A stretch of 64,000 bases of DNA, from positions 372,001 to 436,000 of the forward strand of contig NZ_CP109460.1 of assembly GCF_036227565.1 (NCBI RefSeq), given 5' to 3'. The notes under the pieces were generated by a model that was not told the origin of the DNA, made no database searches, and saw only the letters and a program-made list of their open reading frames with translations. Position 1 is the stretch's first letter; each line of letters starts with the position of its first letter. Both the position numbers and the translations under genes were made by a program. This document shows, piece after piece, positions 18,093 to 26,383 of the stretch. The stretch is from Streptomyces sp. NBC_01454. Lineage in GTDB: Bacteria > Actinomycetota > Actinomycetes > Streptomycetales > Streptomycetaceae.

Positions 18093-19166
18093 ATGCGCTC
18101 TCCGAAGGATTTCTTCCGCCCGCTGGCCGTCGGGGCGCCGACACCGGTCCGCGAGGTACCGTTCCGGCCCTCCCGGATGATCCACTTCTTCGACCCGGGC
18201 AACGAGAAGATGGCCGCGAAGGTGCCGTCCATCGCGCCCACCGTGGACATCCTGCTGGGCAATCTGGAGGACGCGGTCGCCGCCGACCGCAAGGAAGCGG
18301 CCAGGTCGGGCCTGGTGAAGATCGCCAAGGCCACGGACTTCGGCGACACCCAGCTGTGGACCCGGATCAACAGCCTGGACTCGCCGTGGGCGCTGGACGA
18401 CCTGCTGACGCTGGTCACCGAGATCGGCGACAAGCTGGACGTGGTCATGGTGCCGAAGGTGGAGGGCGCCGAGGACATCCACTACGTCGACCGGCTGCTC
18501 GCCCAGCTGGAGGCGAAGGCGCAGATCCGGCGGCCGATCCTGGTGCACGCCATCCTGGAGACCGCGACCGGCGTCGCCAACGTCGAGGAGATCGCCGGCG
18601 CCAGCCCCCGGATGCAGGGCATTTCGCTCGGCCCCGCCGACCTGGCCGCCAGCCGCCGGATGAAGACCACCCGGGTCGGCGGCGGGCACCCCGGCTATCT
18701 GGTCCGGGAGGACCCGCACGGCGAGGGCGGCACCGCACCGCGCGCCACCTTCCAGCAGGACCTGTGGCACTACACCCTGTCGCGCATGGTCGACGCCTGT
18801 GCGGCGCACGGCATCCTGCCGTTCTACGGGCCGTTCGGTGACATCAAGGACACCACGGCCTGCGAGGACCAGTTCCGCAACGCCTTCCTGCTCGGCTGTG
18901 TCGGCGCCTGGAGCCTGCACCCGGTGCAGATCGCCCTCGCCAAGAAGGTCTTCTCGCCCGCACCCGCCGACGTCGCCTGGGCCCGCAGGGTCATCGAGGC
19001 CATGGGCGACGGCACCGGCGCGGTGATGATCGACGGCAAGATGCAGGACGACGCCACCTACAAGCAGTGCCGGGTGGTCGTCGAACTCGCGGAGGCCCTC
19101 GCCGCCCGCGACCCCGAACTGCGTGACGCCTACGCGGCGGCCGAGACCCGGCAGAACGAGGAGTAA
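18093..19166 (+). CDS. HpcH/HpaI-CitE superfamily lyase (malyl-CoA/methylmalyl-CoA lyase type)
   Basis: A 357-residue TIM-barrel C-C lyase of the citrate lyase beta-subunit/malyl-CoA lyase superfamily. [16 protein letters not shown] gives the conserved Glu-Asp pair near the first strand. [37 protein letters not shown] (catalytic Glu) and [18 protein letters not shown] (metal-binding Asp) follow, then the CoA-side segment [19 protein letters not shown]. The N-terminal extension and length fit the longer actinobacterial malyl-CoA lyase-like proteins rather than CitE proper. It is five bases from a shorter homologue. Proteins of this type in Streptomyces serve the ethylmalonyl-CoA or glyoxylate routes, but no other gene of that pathway is here. 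Confidence 0.82.
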   Translation: MRSPKDFFRPLAVGAPTPVREVPFRPSRMIHFFDPGNEKMAAKVPSIAPTVDILLGNLEDAVAADRKEAARSGLVKIAKATDFGDTQLWTRINSLDSPWALDDLLTLVTEIGDKLDVVMVPKVEGAEDIHYVDRLLAQLEAKAQIRRPILVHAILETATGVANVEEIAGASPRMQGISLGPADLAASRRMKTTRVGGGHPGYLVREDPHGEGGTAPRATFQQDLWHYTLSRMVDACAAHGILPFYGPFGDIKDTTACEDQFRNAFLLGCVGAWSLHPVQIALAKKVFSPAPADVAWARRVIEAMGDGTGAVMIDGKMQDDATYKQCRVVVELAEALAARDPELRDAYAAAETRQNEE

Positions 19167-19171
19167 GTCCC

Positions 19172-20047
19172 ATGTCCGACGCGATCCTGCGACCGCGCCG
19201 CTCCGTGCTGTACATGCCCGGTGCCAACGAACGCGCCCTGGAGAAGGCCAAGTCCCTCCCCGCCGACGCGCTCATCCTCGATCTGGAGGACGCCGTCGCC
19301 CCCGACGCGAAGGCCGAGGCCCGCAAGCGGGTGGCGGCCGCCGCGGCCAGTGGGGAGTACGGCTTCCGCGAGGTGACCATCCGGGTCAACGCCCCGGGCA
19401 CCGCCTGGCACGACGACGATCTGCGGGCCGCCGCCGAGGCGGGCCCGGACGCCGTGGTGGTGCCCAAGGTGGAGTCCGCCGACACCGTGCGCGCCGTCGA
19501 GCGTGCGCTGGAGGCCGCCGGCGCCCCGGACCGTACGGCCATCTGGGCCATGGTCGAGACGCCGCGCGCGATGCTGGACGCCCGTGCGGTGGCCGCCGCC
19601 AGCGAACGGCTCACCGTCCTGGTGATGGGCACCAACGACCTGGCCAAGGAGCTGCACGCCGAGCACGTCCCCGGCCGGGCTCCGCTGCTGACCGGGCTGT
19701 CGCTGGCGCTGCTGGCGGCGCGGGAGTCCGGCAAGGTGATCCTGGACGGCGTCTACAACGACGTGAAGGACGCCGAGGGCTTCGAGGCCGAGTGTGTGCA
19801 GGGGCGGCAGTTCGGTTTCGACGGGAAGACGCTGATCCATCCGTCGCAGGTCGCACCGTGCAACCGGGTGTTCGCGCCGTCGCCGGAGCAGATCACCCGC
19901 GCGCAGCGGATCATCGACGCGTTCGAGGAGGCCACCCGCGAGGGCCGCGGAGTGGTCACCGTCGACGGGCGGCTGATCGAGAACCTGCACGTCGAGGACG
20001 CCCGCAGGATCCTCGCCCTGGCCGAGGCGGTCGCCGGGCGCGAGTGA
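19172..20047 (+). CDS. CitE-like lyase (shorter paralogue)
   Basis: A 291-residue CitE-like TIM-barrel lyase. RRSVLYMPGANERALEKAK is the usual N-terminus. LILDLEDAVAPDAKAEARK, VVVPKVESADTVRAVE, MVETPRAMLDA (catalytic Glu) and VLVMGTNDLAKEL (metal-binding Asp) are all in place, as is the C-terminal FDGKTLIHPSQV. Stand-alone CitE-like proteins act on malyl-, citramalyl- or methylmalyl-CoA as lyases or thioesterases; which applies here cannot be told. It starts five bases after the longer homologue, so the two are almost certainly co-transcribed. A 14-bp hairpin follows. Confidence 0.86.
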   Translation: MSDAILRPRRSVLYMPGANERALEKAKSLPADALILDLEDAVAPDAKAEARKRVAAAAASGEYGFREVTIRVNAPGTAWHDDDLRAAAEAGPDAVVVPKVESADTVRAVERALEAAGAPDRTAIWAMVETPRAMLDARAVAAASERLTVLVMGTNDLAKELHAEHVPGRAPLLTGLSLALLAARESGKVILDGVYNDVKDAEGFEAECVQGRQFGFDGKTLIHPSQVAPCNRVFAPSPEQITRAQRIIDAFEEATREGRGVVTVDGRLIENLHVEDARRILALAEAVAGRE

Positions 20048-20123
20048 GCGACGCCCCCGAGCCGACGGGGCGTCAGATACTCTCGGCCGACGGTTAGTTG
20101 GAGCCGTCGCCGAGGAGGGGGAG

Positions 20124-20160
20124 GGCCGGGGCCGGCGCTGTGGTGACGCCGGCCCCGGCC
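20124..20160 (+). terminator. Hairpin after the CitE-like gene
   Basis: Perfect 14-bp arms, GGCCGGGGCCGGCG (20124-20137) and its complement (20147-20160), with a 9-base loop, 77 bp past the stop. Confidence 0.8.
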
Positions 20161-20313
20161 GTCACGCATCCGGGCGGCGCCGAGGGCCGTCACGGTGAAT
20201 CCTTTCATCGGACAGGGTGAATTACGGGTGCCGGAGGTTGCTCCGCCCTGGTGGTTCGGGGCATCCGGGATAGCAAGATCCCGGGTACCAACCATGAGGT
20301 GCAGGAGCACACA

Positions 20314-20679
20314 GTGAAGAACACGGCACGCGTCCCCACCGTGATCGCAGGAGCCTGCGGTCTGCTTCTGGCCGCCGGCGGGGCCCCGGCATGGGCCGGG
20401 TCCGGCGGGGACGGGGTCTCCCACAGCACCACCGTCGCCCGCTTCGACGCCAAGTTCCACTGCGGTCACCGGGCCAGATTCTGCATCAACGGTCCGGTGC
20501 TCAGTGGGAACCCCGGAAGGGCGCAGAACGTGCACGTCTCCGGCACGGTCAGCAACAGCGGCAGCCCCACCAACACCAACGCCAACACCAACTCCGACAC
20601 CGGCGGGACGACCGGCACCGCCACCAAGAGCAGCAACAACCAGCAGCACCTCGGCAGTGACGGGGAGCAGGCGCTGTGA
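20314..20679 (+). CDS. Small secreted Asn/Ser/Thr/Gly-rich protein
   Basis: A 121-residue exported protein that I cannot assign to a family. A Sec signal peptide (KNTARVPTVIAGACGLLLAA, cleavage near AWA-GS) precedes a mature chain with two Cys (FHCGHRARFCINGPVLSGN). The tail is dominated by Asn, Thr, Ser and Gly (TVSNSGSPTNTNANTNSDTG). The GTG at 20314 has AGGAG six bases upstream. The convergent neighbour at 20765-21187 shares the segment C(I/V)NGPVxSGN and the same low-complexity tail, so the two are paralogues. The composition recalls surface-active morphogenetic proteins, but neither chaplin nor rodlin signatures are present. Confidence 0.75.
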   Translation: MKNTARVPTVIAGACGLLLAAGGAPAWAGSGGDGVSHSTTVARFDAKFHCGHRARFCINGPVLSGNPGRAQNVHVSGTVSNSGSPTNTNANTNSDTGGTTGTATKSSNNQQHLGSDGEQAL

Positions 20680-20692
20680 CCGTGCGCTGACC

Positions 20693-20728
20693 CCCCTGCG
20701 GGCTCTCGCACCTCGGGGCCCGCAGGGG
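20693..20728. terminator. Bidirectional hairpin between the two small secreted-protein genes
   Basis: Arms CCCCTGCGGGC (20693-20703) and GCCCGCAGGGG (20718-20728) are exact complements. The hairpin lies between convergent stops. Confidence 0.82.
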
Positions 20729-20764
20729 CAGCGGCCGGCATGCTCCGTCGGCGCCGTAGCCGGG

Positions 20765-21187
20765 TCAGCGGTGGAAGAGGCCGCCGAGGCCCCCGATGAC
20801 CCGCTGCACATTGTTGTTGCTGCCCGACGCGGCACCCGTGGCGGAGTCGGCGCTGTTGGTGGACCCGTTGGTGTTGGAGAGATTGCCGCTGTTGTTCGGG
20901 TTCCCGTGGTTGATGAAGTTGCCGCTGTGCAGGCTGTTTCCGCTGTGCACGGGCCCGTTGACGCAGGCGTGGGGCGAGGCGAGCTGCGGCGAGCGGTAGT
21001 GGATCTGGCCGAGGCGGTTATTGCAGAGCACCCCGTTGACCGTGCCGGTCACCGTGCCGACATCGGCGTCCGCCACGGCCGAGAGCAGTGAGTCGCCCGG
21101 GACGGTCACGGCGTGCGCCGCCCCGCTACCGAGCATCATCAGCCCGCATGCCCCGACGATGGTTCCTGCCTGCACGATTCTTCTCAC
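20765..21187 (-). CDS. Small secreted Asn/Gly/Ser-rich protein, paralogue of the convergent neighbour
   Basis: A 140-residue exported protein of unknown family. The GTG at 21187 follows GCGAGGAG with good spacing and opens a Sec signal peptide (RRIVQAGTIVGACGLMMLG, cleavage near AHA-VT). The mature protein has two Cys (NGVLCNNRLGQIHYRSPQ and HACVNGPVHSGN). A run of Asn-Gly-Ser repeats (HSGNFINHGNPNNSGNLSN) leads to a short Gly-rich C-terminus (IGGLGGLFHR). CVNGPVHSGN matches CINGPVLSGN of the neighbour. It is probably secreted or wall-associated. No enzymatic motif is visible. Confidence 0.75.
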   Translation of the reverse strand: MRRIVQAGTIVGACGLMMLGSGAAHAVTVPGDSLLSAVADADVGTVTGTVNGVLCNNRLGQIHYRSPQLASPHACVNGPVHSGNSLHSGNFINHGNPNNSGNLSNTNGSTNSADSATGAASGSNNNVQRVIGGLGGLFHR

Positions 21188-21375
21188 GTCGCTCCTCGCC
21201 TCCGCGTCCGTCCGGTGCCAGACGTATCGTGCTGCCGTTGGCGTCCAGGGGCGTCCTTCAACCCGCAGGAGCAAACCGCCCGCCGCCCACAATCAACCGG
21301 GTGGCCCAACACCTCGCGCCGCTGTCGGCACGGTCCTGGGCACGGTGGACCGCCGCCGGCAGCCCGGTGTACCCG

Positions 21376-22659
21376 TCAGGTGACGCTGTGCGGATGGCAG
21401 GCCGTCGCCGAGCGGGGCGGCCAGGTCTGCGGGGCGAGGATGCCCAGGACATAGGCGCGGGCGACGAGCGCGGGTCTGGTCGGCGCGTCCAGCAGGTCCC
21501 GCAGCCGGCTGAGGTGGTAGTCGACGGTCTGCCGGGAGAGGTGCAGGGAGCCGGCGATCTCCGCGTTGCTGTGGCCGGCGGCCAGCAGGGACAGCAGCCG
21601 TACCTGCGTGGCCGTCAGTGCGGGACCGGCCTCGTGCGCGATGCCCTGGTGGGTGACGACCGCCCAGACGCTTCTGGCGCGATCCGCGCTCCGTCCCACG
21701 GTCGTCAGATGCAGCCGGGCGCGGCGCTGGCGGCCCCGGGCGTCCACGAACAGGGCAGAGGTCTGGATCCGCCGGCTGCGGCGCGCGATCAGATCGTGCC
21801 AGCTGCGCCGCAGCCCGGTTAATTCCGGGGCGGGCGCCAGCACCGTGTGCGCGCGGCGGCCGACGAGGTCCGAGAGCCGGGTCTGCAGCAGCTCGGCGGC
21901 TGCCGCGCTGGCCTGCCGGATGCGTCCGCCCGCCGATATCAGGGCGCAGGGCAGCCCGCTGTGGTCGCGCAGCGCGTGCAGGTTCTCCTCGGCCTCGCGG
22001 CGCTGGTGCAGGGCACGGGTGTAGTCGCTGATGTCGATGTAGATGCCGGCCACACAGGTCTGGCCGCCTTCCAGGACGGGGAAGCGATGGCCCGCCGCCT
22101 GCCCGCTGCCGCCGTCGAAGCGGTGGTAGGTCAGGGTGTGCCGTACCGGTTTGCCACGGGCGAGCACCTCCCGGTCCAGGGCGAGGACCTGGGCCGCGTC
22201 GTCGGGGCCGTCGACGTCGGTGACGGACCTGCCGATGATGTCTTCCGGTGTGGTGCCGTAGAGGTGGGCGTAGGCGTGGTTGGTCCAGAGGTAGCGCCCG
22301 CTCGCGTCCCGGATGAAGGCCGCGGCGGGGGCGAGATCCGCGAAGGCGTCGTAGCGGCGGGGGTCGGGCGTCCGCGTGCCGACCTCCACGGCCAGTCCGC
22401 GGGAGCGGCCCTGCCGGGGCACGCCGAGGGGCCAGTTGACGTCGAAGGTGCGGCCGTCGAACTGGGCCTGCCAATGGCTTGATTCGGTGGGTGCGGCAGG
22501 CTCGGGGAGCTCCGCGCGCACGGCGTCGAGGAAGCGCTGGGCGGTGCTCGTGTCGTCGAAGGCCCCGCCACCGCTGTCGATCACCCGTAATTCACGGTCG
22601 GCCTCCCACCAGGACACCGGAAGGTGTTCGAGCAGCGACTTCAGACTGGTCTCGTCCAC
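21376..22659 (-). CDS. PAS-sensor LuxR-family transcriptional regulator
   Basis: A 427-residue cytoplasmic regulator. An N-terminal region (EHLPVSWWEADRELRVIDSG) resembles a weak PAS fold. A clearer PAS domain runs at about 105-230 (DLAPAAAFIRDASGRYLWTN, YGTTPEDIIGRSVTDVD). A third PAS-like segment follows (SGLPCALISAGGRIRQAS). A LuxR/GerE helix-turn-helix lies near the C-terminus (LTATQVRLLSLLAAGHSNAE, then LHLSRQTVDYHLSRLRDLL). The GTG at 22659 follows AGAGGGG. There is no membrane span, so it should sense a cytoplasmic ligand or redox state. It diverges from the ATP-grasp operon and is its likely regulator. Confidence 0.85.
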   Translation of the reverse strand: MDETSLKSLLEHLPVSWWEADRELRVIDSGGGAFDDTSTAQRFLDAVRAELPEPAAPTESSHWQAQFDGRTFDVNWPLGVPRQGRSRGLAVEVGTRTPDPRRYDAFADLAPAAAFIRDASGRYLWTNHAYAHLYGTTPEDIIGRSVTDVDGPDDAAQVLALDREVLARGKPVRHTLTYHRFDGGSGQAAGHRFPVLEGGQTCVAGIYIDISDYTRALHQRREAEENLHALRDHSGLPCALISAGGRIRQASAAAAELLQTRLSDLVGRRAHTVLAPAPELTGLRRSWHDLIARRSRRIQTSALFVDARGRQRRARLHLTTVGRSADRARSVWAVVTHQGIAHEAGPALTATQVRLLSLLAAGHSNAEIAGSLHLSRQTVDYHLSRLRDLLDAPTRPALVARAYVLGILAPQTWPPRSATACHPHSVT

Positions 22660-22997
22660 GACGGGCCCCTCTGCAAGGAAGAGTTCAACGGATGCGCACG
22701 GCGCGTCATCGCCATGCGTATCCCTCAGCGTTGTGTGGCATGCCCGGTTCTCGGCCGATCTCGCGGCGGGCCGGGAAACGGTGTGCCACACGGCTGCCCT
22801 ACGGCATCACGGAACCTTCACTTCGAACCGACCATATCCGCAACTCTGGCATTTGCCTGAGCGGTTGCGGCCCGATCCGGGGAAGCAGGTCTCGCACGGC
22901 TGCTTCGCTTGAAGGCGGCGTGTGGACGACGTGGTCCGCGCGCCTTCAGCTGTCGATGGTTCCTGCCCGTATGACGATGAAGAGGAGTCGGATTCCA
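22660..22997. promoter_or_regulatory. 338-bp divergent regulatory region with structured leader
   Basis: No gene is seen here. It separates the PAS-LuxR gene from the ATP-grasp operon. Inverted repeats: GTGTGGCA (22733-22740) with its complement at 22784-22791; GAAGCAG (22882-22888) with CTGCTTC (22900-22906), an 11-base loop; TGAAGGCG (22910-22917) with CGCCTTCA (22941-22948). The last two lie back to back in what should be the operon's 5' leader. They could be regulator sites or an RNA attenuator. No clear -10/-35 pair was found. Confidence 0.5.
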
Positions 22998-24371
22998 GTG
23001 AGCAAGGTGCTGTTCGTATATGCCAAGGGTGGACCGCCCTTGGGGTATGCCCTGTCACGGGTCGCCGCACGGTCGGCAGTGCACCTGCTGGCGCTCAGCG
23101 CGCTCCCGCCCACCGTGGCCGCGTCGGTGGACCGGCTGTGTGATTCGGTGCTGAGCCCCTCCGAGGCGGAGCGGCGTGATCTGGTGTCCCTGATCGTCTC
23201 CCGGGCCCAGGCCGTCGGCGCGGACGCGGTCGTCACGTTCTCCGAGTACGCGGTCGTCGCGGTCGCCGAAGCCTGCGAGAAGCTCGGGCTCGCCGGGGCG
23301 GGCACCTCCTGTGCCCTCGCCCGGGACAAGCGGATGATGCGCCGCACCTGGGAGGAGCGGGGCATATCCCAGCCCCGGTTCCGGCCCGTCGCCACGGAGG
23401 GGGATCTGCGGGACGCGGCCGGCGCGCTGCGCTTCCCGCTGCTGCTGAAGGCCGCCTGGAGCGCCGGTTCCACCGCCCACCGCACGCTGCGCGCGCCCCA
23501 CGAGGTACCGGCGGCCTGGGAGCGGGCGCGGGAGGTGATGGCCGAATCCGCGCAGTTGGGCTACGCCGAGCTCCATGTCGCCGGCGCCGGGGCGGACTTC
23601 CTCGTCGAGGAGATCGTGCCGGGCACCGCGGCGGACTGGTTCGAGCAGGAGGGCTGGGGCGACTATGTGAGCGTCGAAGGCGTCGTCGTGGACGGCGACT
23701 TCCGCCCGGTCTGTCTCAGCGGACGGATGCCGACGGTGGAGCCGTTCACCGAGCGCGCCGGGATCACCCCCGCGGCCCTGCCGGACGACGCCCAGCGGCG
23801 CATCGTGGACCTGGCCTGTGAGGCCGTCGACGCGCTGGGGCTGCAGACCTGCGGGACGCACACCGAGATCAAGCTCGGGGCGCACGGGCAGATGTGGGTG
23901 ATCGAGACCGCCGCCCGGTTCGGCGGGGCGATGACCGTCCCGCAGATCGAGGAGGTCTTCGGCCTCGACCTCATCGGGATGCTCACCGACCACCTCCTGG
24001 GGCGTCCCGTGTCCTGGCCCGAGGAGGTCCGCACCCCGCTGGAGGCGCGCGGCGCGGCCGGCTCCCTGGTCGTCCTGGCCGTCGACGGCGCCGGTGAGGC
24101 CTGGCCGGACCAGCGGGTCTGGGACTTCCCGACGGTGCGGGACGCCGTGCCGCTCAGCGTCGGCAGTCATCTGTCGGTGGTCGCCGAGAACTCGCTGCCG
24201 GACGGGGCTCCGGTGCCGGTGTACGACCCGGCCGCCGGCGCCAACACCATGGCGGCGCTGTGTCTGCTGTCCGCCACCGACCCGGAGACCGTGCTGCGCG
24301 ACTTCCGGACCCTGGTGGACGCCCTGCCGAAGGTCCTGCCCACGGACGGCATCATGGAGGCGCAGTCATGA
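22998..24371 (+). CDS. ATP-grasp domain carboxylate-amine ligase
   Basis: A 457-residue ATP-grasp protein that should activate a carboxylate as acyl phosphate and join it to an amine or similar nucleophile. KVLFVYAKGGPPLGY opens an N-terminal Rossmann-like lobe. ALARDKRMMRRTWEERGISQPRF marks the grasp start, FPLLLKAAWSAGST the ATP-binding Lys region, and DFLVEEIVPGTAADWF the central lobe. MWVIETAARFGGAM lies at the metal-binding site, where the usual Asn of ExNxRxGG is Ala. I choose the GTG at 22998, preceded by AGGAG; upstream ATGs at 22971 and 22977 lack one. Its stop overlaps the next start. The substrate is unknown; dipeptide-type ligases look similar. Confidence 0.82.
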   Translation: MSKVLFVYAKGGPPLGYALSRVAARSAVHLLALSALPPTVAASVDRLCDSVLSPSEAERRDLVSLIVSRAQAVGADAVVTFSEYAVVAVAEACEKLGLAGAGTSCALARDKRMMRRTWEERGISQPRFRPVATEGDLRDAAGALRFPLLLKAAWSAGSTAHRTLRAPHEVPAAWERAREVMAESAQLGYAELHVAGAGADFLVEEIVPGTAADWFEQEGWGDYVSVEGVVVDGDFRPVCLSGRMPTVEPFTERAGITPAALPDDAQRRIVDLACEAVDALGLQTCGTHTEIKLGAHGQMWVIETAARFGGAMTVPQIEEVFGLDLIGMLTDHLLGRPVSWPEEVRTPLEARGAAGSLVVLAVDGAGEAWPDQRVWDFPTVRDAVPLSVGSHLSVVAENSLPDGAPVPVYDPAAGANTMAALCLLSATDPETVLRDFRTLVDALPKVLPTDGIMEAQS

Positions 24372-26383
24372 CCACCACCGTCCTGCCCTCGGGCGCACCG
24401 GGGCCGGTCACCGACCGCACCGTCATCGGCGAGAACCTCTCGCTCCCGCTGTTCCGCAGTATTTCCGGCGTCCTGGCCGGCCACCCCTACCTCAAGGTCG
24501 TGGTGGACCGCACCGAGAACACCTGGCACCTGCTCGACACCGCCGTCCACCCCTTCCACGTCAACTACATCGCCCTGCGGGTCCTCGGGATGAACCTGAC
24601 GGACCTGGACTCCGGACTGGACGCCTTCAACGCCTCGGTCTACATGGACCCCGAACGCCGGTTCCTGCTGGGCGTGCTCTCGCTGCACACCGACGAGGAC
24701 ACCGAGGGCCGGGAGCGGCCCTTCCTCGTGCTGGAGACGACCGAGGCCGACACCATGAACGGCCTGCTGCTGGAGGAGTTCTACACCTTCGTCCGCCACC
24801 GGGTCGACGGCCGGCTGCCGCTGCTGCTGAAGCCGGCGAACCACGGACAGGAGCAGGAACTCGCCGCGATCAGCGACGTACGGGTGCCGCGGATCCTGGG
24901 CCATGAGCTGTTCGGCAACCGCACCCGCACGCCGCTCAACCCCGGCGAGGCCGTCGGCCGGCTGCGCTACTTCCGCACCGCCGAGGAGTACGCGGCGGTG
25001 GCCGGCGACCTCGGCTGGTCGGACATCGTGGCCATGCCGTGTCTGCCGGACGACATCCCGCGGGTGGCGGGCTTCCTCAACACCGCGCCCGGGACCCCGC
25101 TCTCGCACACCAATGTGCTGGCCTCCGGCTGGGGCATCCCCAATGCGATCGTCCGCGACCTGGACCGCCTCGTCGAGCGGGACGCCCTGGACGGCGCCTG
25201 GGTCCGCTACCGGGTGCAGGACGACGAGATCAGCCTCGTCCCGCTGGCCCACGCCCCGGCCCTGGACGCCCCGACCTGGCACCAGCAGCGCATCCGGATG
25301 GAACCTCCGCTGCTGGAGGACGTGCCCGCGCTGGCCCTGCACCGGCTGCGCCGCGCCGACCACGACCGCTACGGCACCAAGGCCGCCAACCTCGGCGAGC
25401 TGCACCACATCCTCGACAGCCGCAGCGTCGACCTCACCGCCTTCTACGGGCAGCCCAGGCCGCCGCGCGCCCACCTCTACGGCCACCTCGCGGCCCGCCT
25501 GGGCGTCACCGGCGCGACGGCGGACGGCGAACTGCGGGCGGCGGCGGCCGACTTCGTGAGCCGGGTGATCGCGGCGCCCGAGGGCATCGCCCTCCCGTTC
25601 GCGCTCCAGCACCGCTTTCTGACGTCCTCGCCGGCCGTGCAGCAGGGCATCGGCAAGCTCAAGATGGCCCTCGAACTCGATGCCGTCGACGTGCTGGACG
25701 CGCTCTGTCTGCATCTGCAGCACCTGATCCGCAACACCCCCATGCCCGAGGACGTGACCCGGCAGATCACCCTGGCGCTGCCCGACGGTCCCGCCGCCGG
25801 CCGCCGGCTGGTGGTCCGTTCGTCCTCCAACGCCGAGGACCTGCCCGGGTTCTCCGCGGCCGGGGTCTACGACTCGATCACCACCGTCCACGGGGCGGAG
25901 GAACTCCTGGACGCGGTGCGGCAGGTGTGGGCCTCGCTGCTGTCGCCGCGCAGCGTCCGGCTGCGGCACCAGGCGGGCATCTCCCTCGACGACACCTATA
26001 TGGGCGTGATCATCCAGCAGTATGTGCCCGCGGAACTCGGCGGTGTCCTGGTGACCTGCAACCCGACCCGCCGCGAGGACTTCCGCAACGTCTACCTCAA
26101 CTGCTCCCCCGGCTCACCGGAGACGGTCGTCGACGGCACGACGCTGCCGCTGCAGTACCTGTACAACACGGTCGAGGGCGGCGGCCGCACCGTCGCCCTG
26201 GGCTCGACGGGCCGGGACCTGCCCGACGCCACCCGGGACGGGCTGGCACAGCTGGCGCTGGCCGGGCGGCTGCTGCAGTCGCACTTCAGCGACGACGAGG
26301 TGGACCATCCGCTGGACATCGAGTGGCTGATGACCGATCAGGGGGACTTCCGCCTGGTCCAGATCCGCCCCTACGCCCTGTGA
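24368..26383 (+). CDS. Dikinase-like protein: phosphohistidine domain followed by PPDK/PEP-synthase ATP-binding domain
   Basis: A 671-residue protein with two recognisable parts. Around residue 247, TPLSHTNVLASGWGIPNAIV matches the swivelling phosphohistidine domain of PEP-utilising enzymes (SHxxVLAxxxGIP). The second half (about 320-671) is a PPDK_N-type ATP-grasp domain: RYGTKAANLGEL, VRSSSNAEDLPGFSAAG (about 480), GVIIQQYVPAELGGVLVT and the closing HPLDIEWLMTDQGDFRLVQI. This order is reversed from PEP synthase and pyruvate phosphate dikinase and resembles glucan water dikinases. No PEP/pyruvate-binding TIM barrel is present. The first 170 residues are unassigned. It overlaps both neighbours by four bases. 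It may phosphorylate a small molecule rather than pyruvate. Confidence 0.82.
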   Translation: MTTTVLPSGAPGPVTDRTVIGENLSLPLFRSISGVLAGHPYLKVVVDRTENTWHLLDTAVHPFHVNYIALRVLGMNLTDLDSGLDAFNASVYMDPERRFLLGVLSLHTDEDTEGRERPFLVLETTEADTMNGLLLEEFYTFVRHRVDGRLPLLLKPANHGQEQELAAISDVRVPRILGHELFGNRTRTPLNPGEAVGRLRYFRTAEEYAAVAGDLGWSDIVAMPCLPDDIPRVAGFLNTAPGTPLSHTNVLASGWGIPNAIVRDLDRLVERDALDGAWVRYRVQDDEISLVPLAHAPALDAPTWHQQRIRMEPPLLEDVPALALHRLRRADHDRYGTKAANLGELHHILDSRSVDLTAFYGQPRPPRAHLYGHLAARLGVTGATADGELRAAAADFVSRVIAAPEGIALPFALQHRFLTSSPAVQQGIGKLKMALELDAVDVLDALCLHLQHLIRNTPMPEDVTRQITLALPDGPAAGRRLVVRSSSNAEDLPGFSAAGVYDSITTVHGAEELLDAVRQVWASLLSPRSVRLRHQAGISLDDTYMGVIIQQYVPAELGGVLVTCNPTRREDFRNVYLNCSPGSPETVVDGTTLPLQYLYNTVEGGGRTVALGSTGRDLPDATRDGLAQLALAGRLLQSHFSDDEVDHPLDIEWLMTDQGDFRLVQIRPYAL

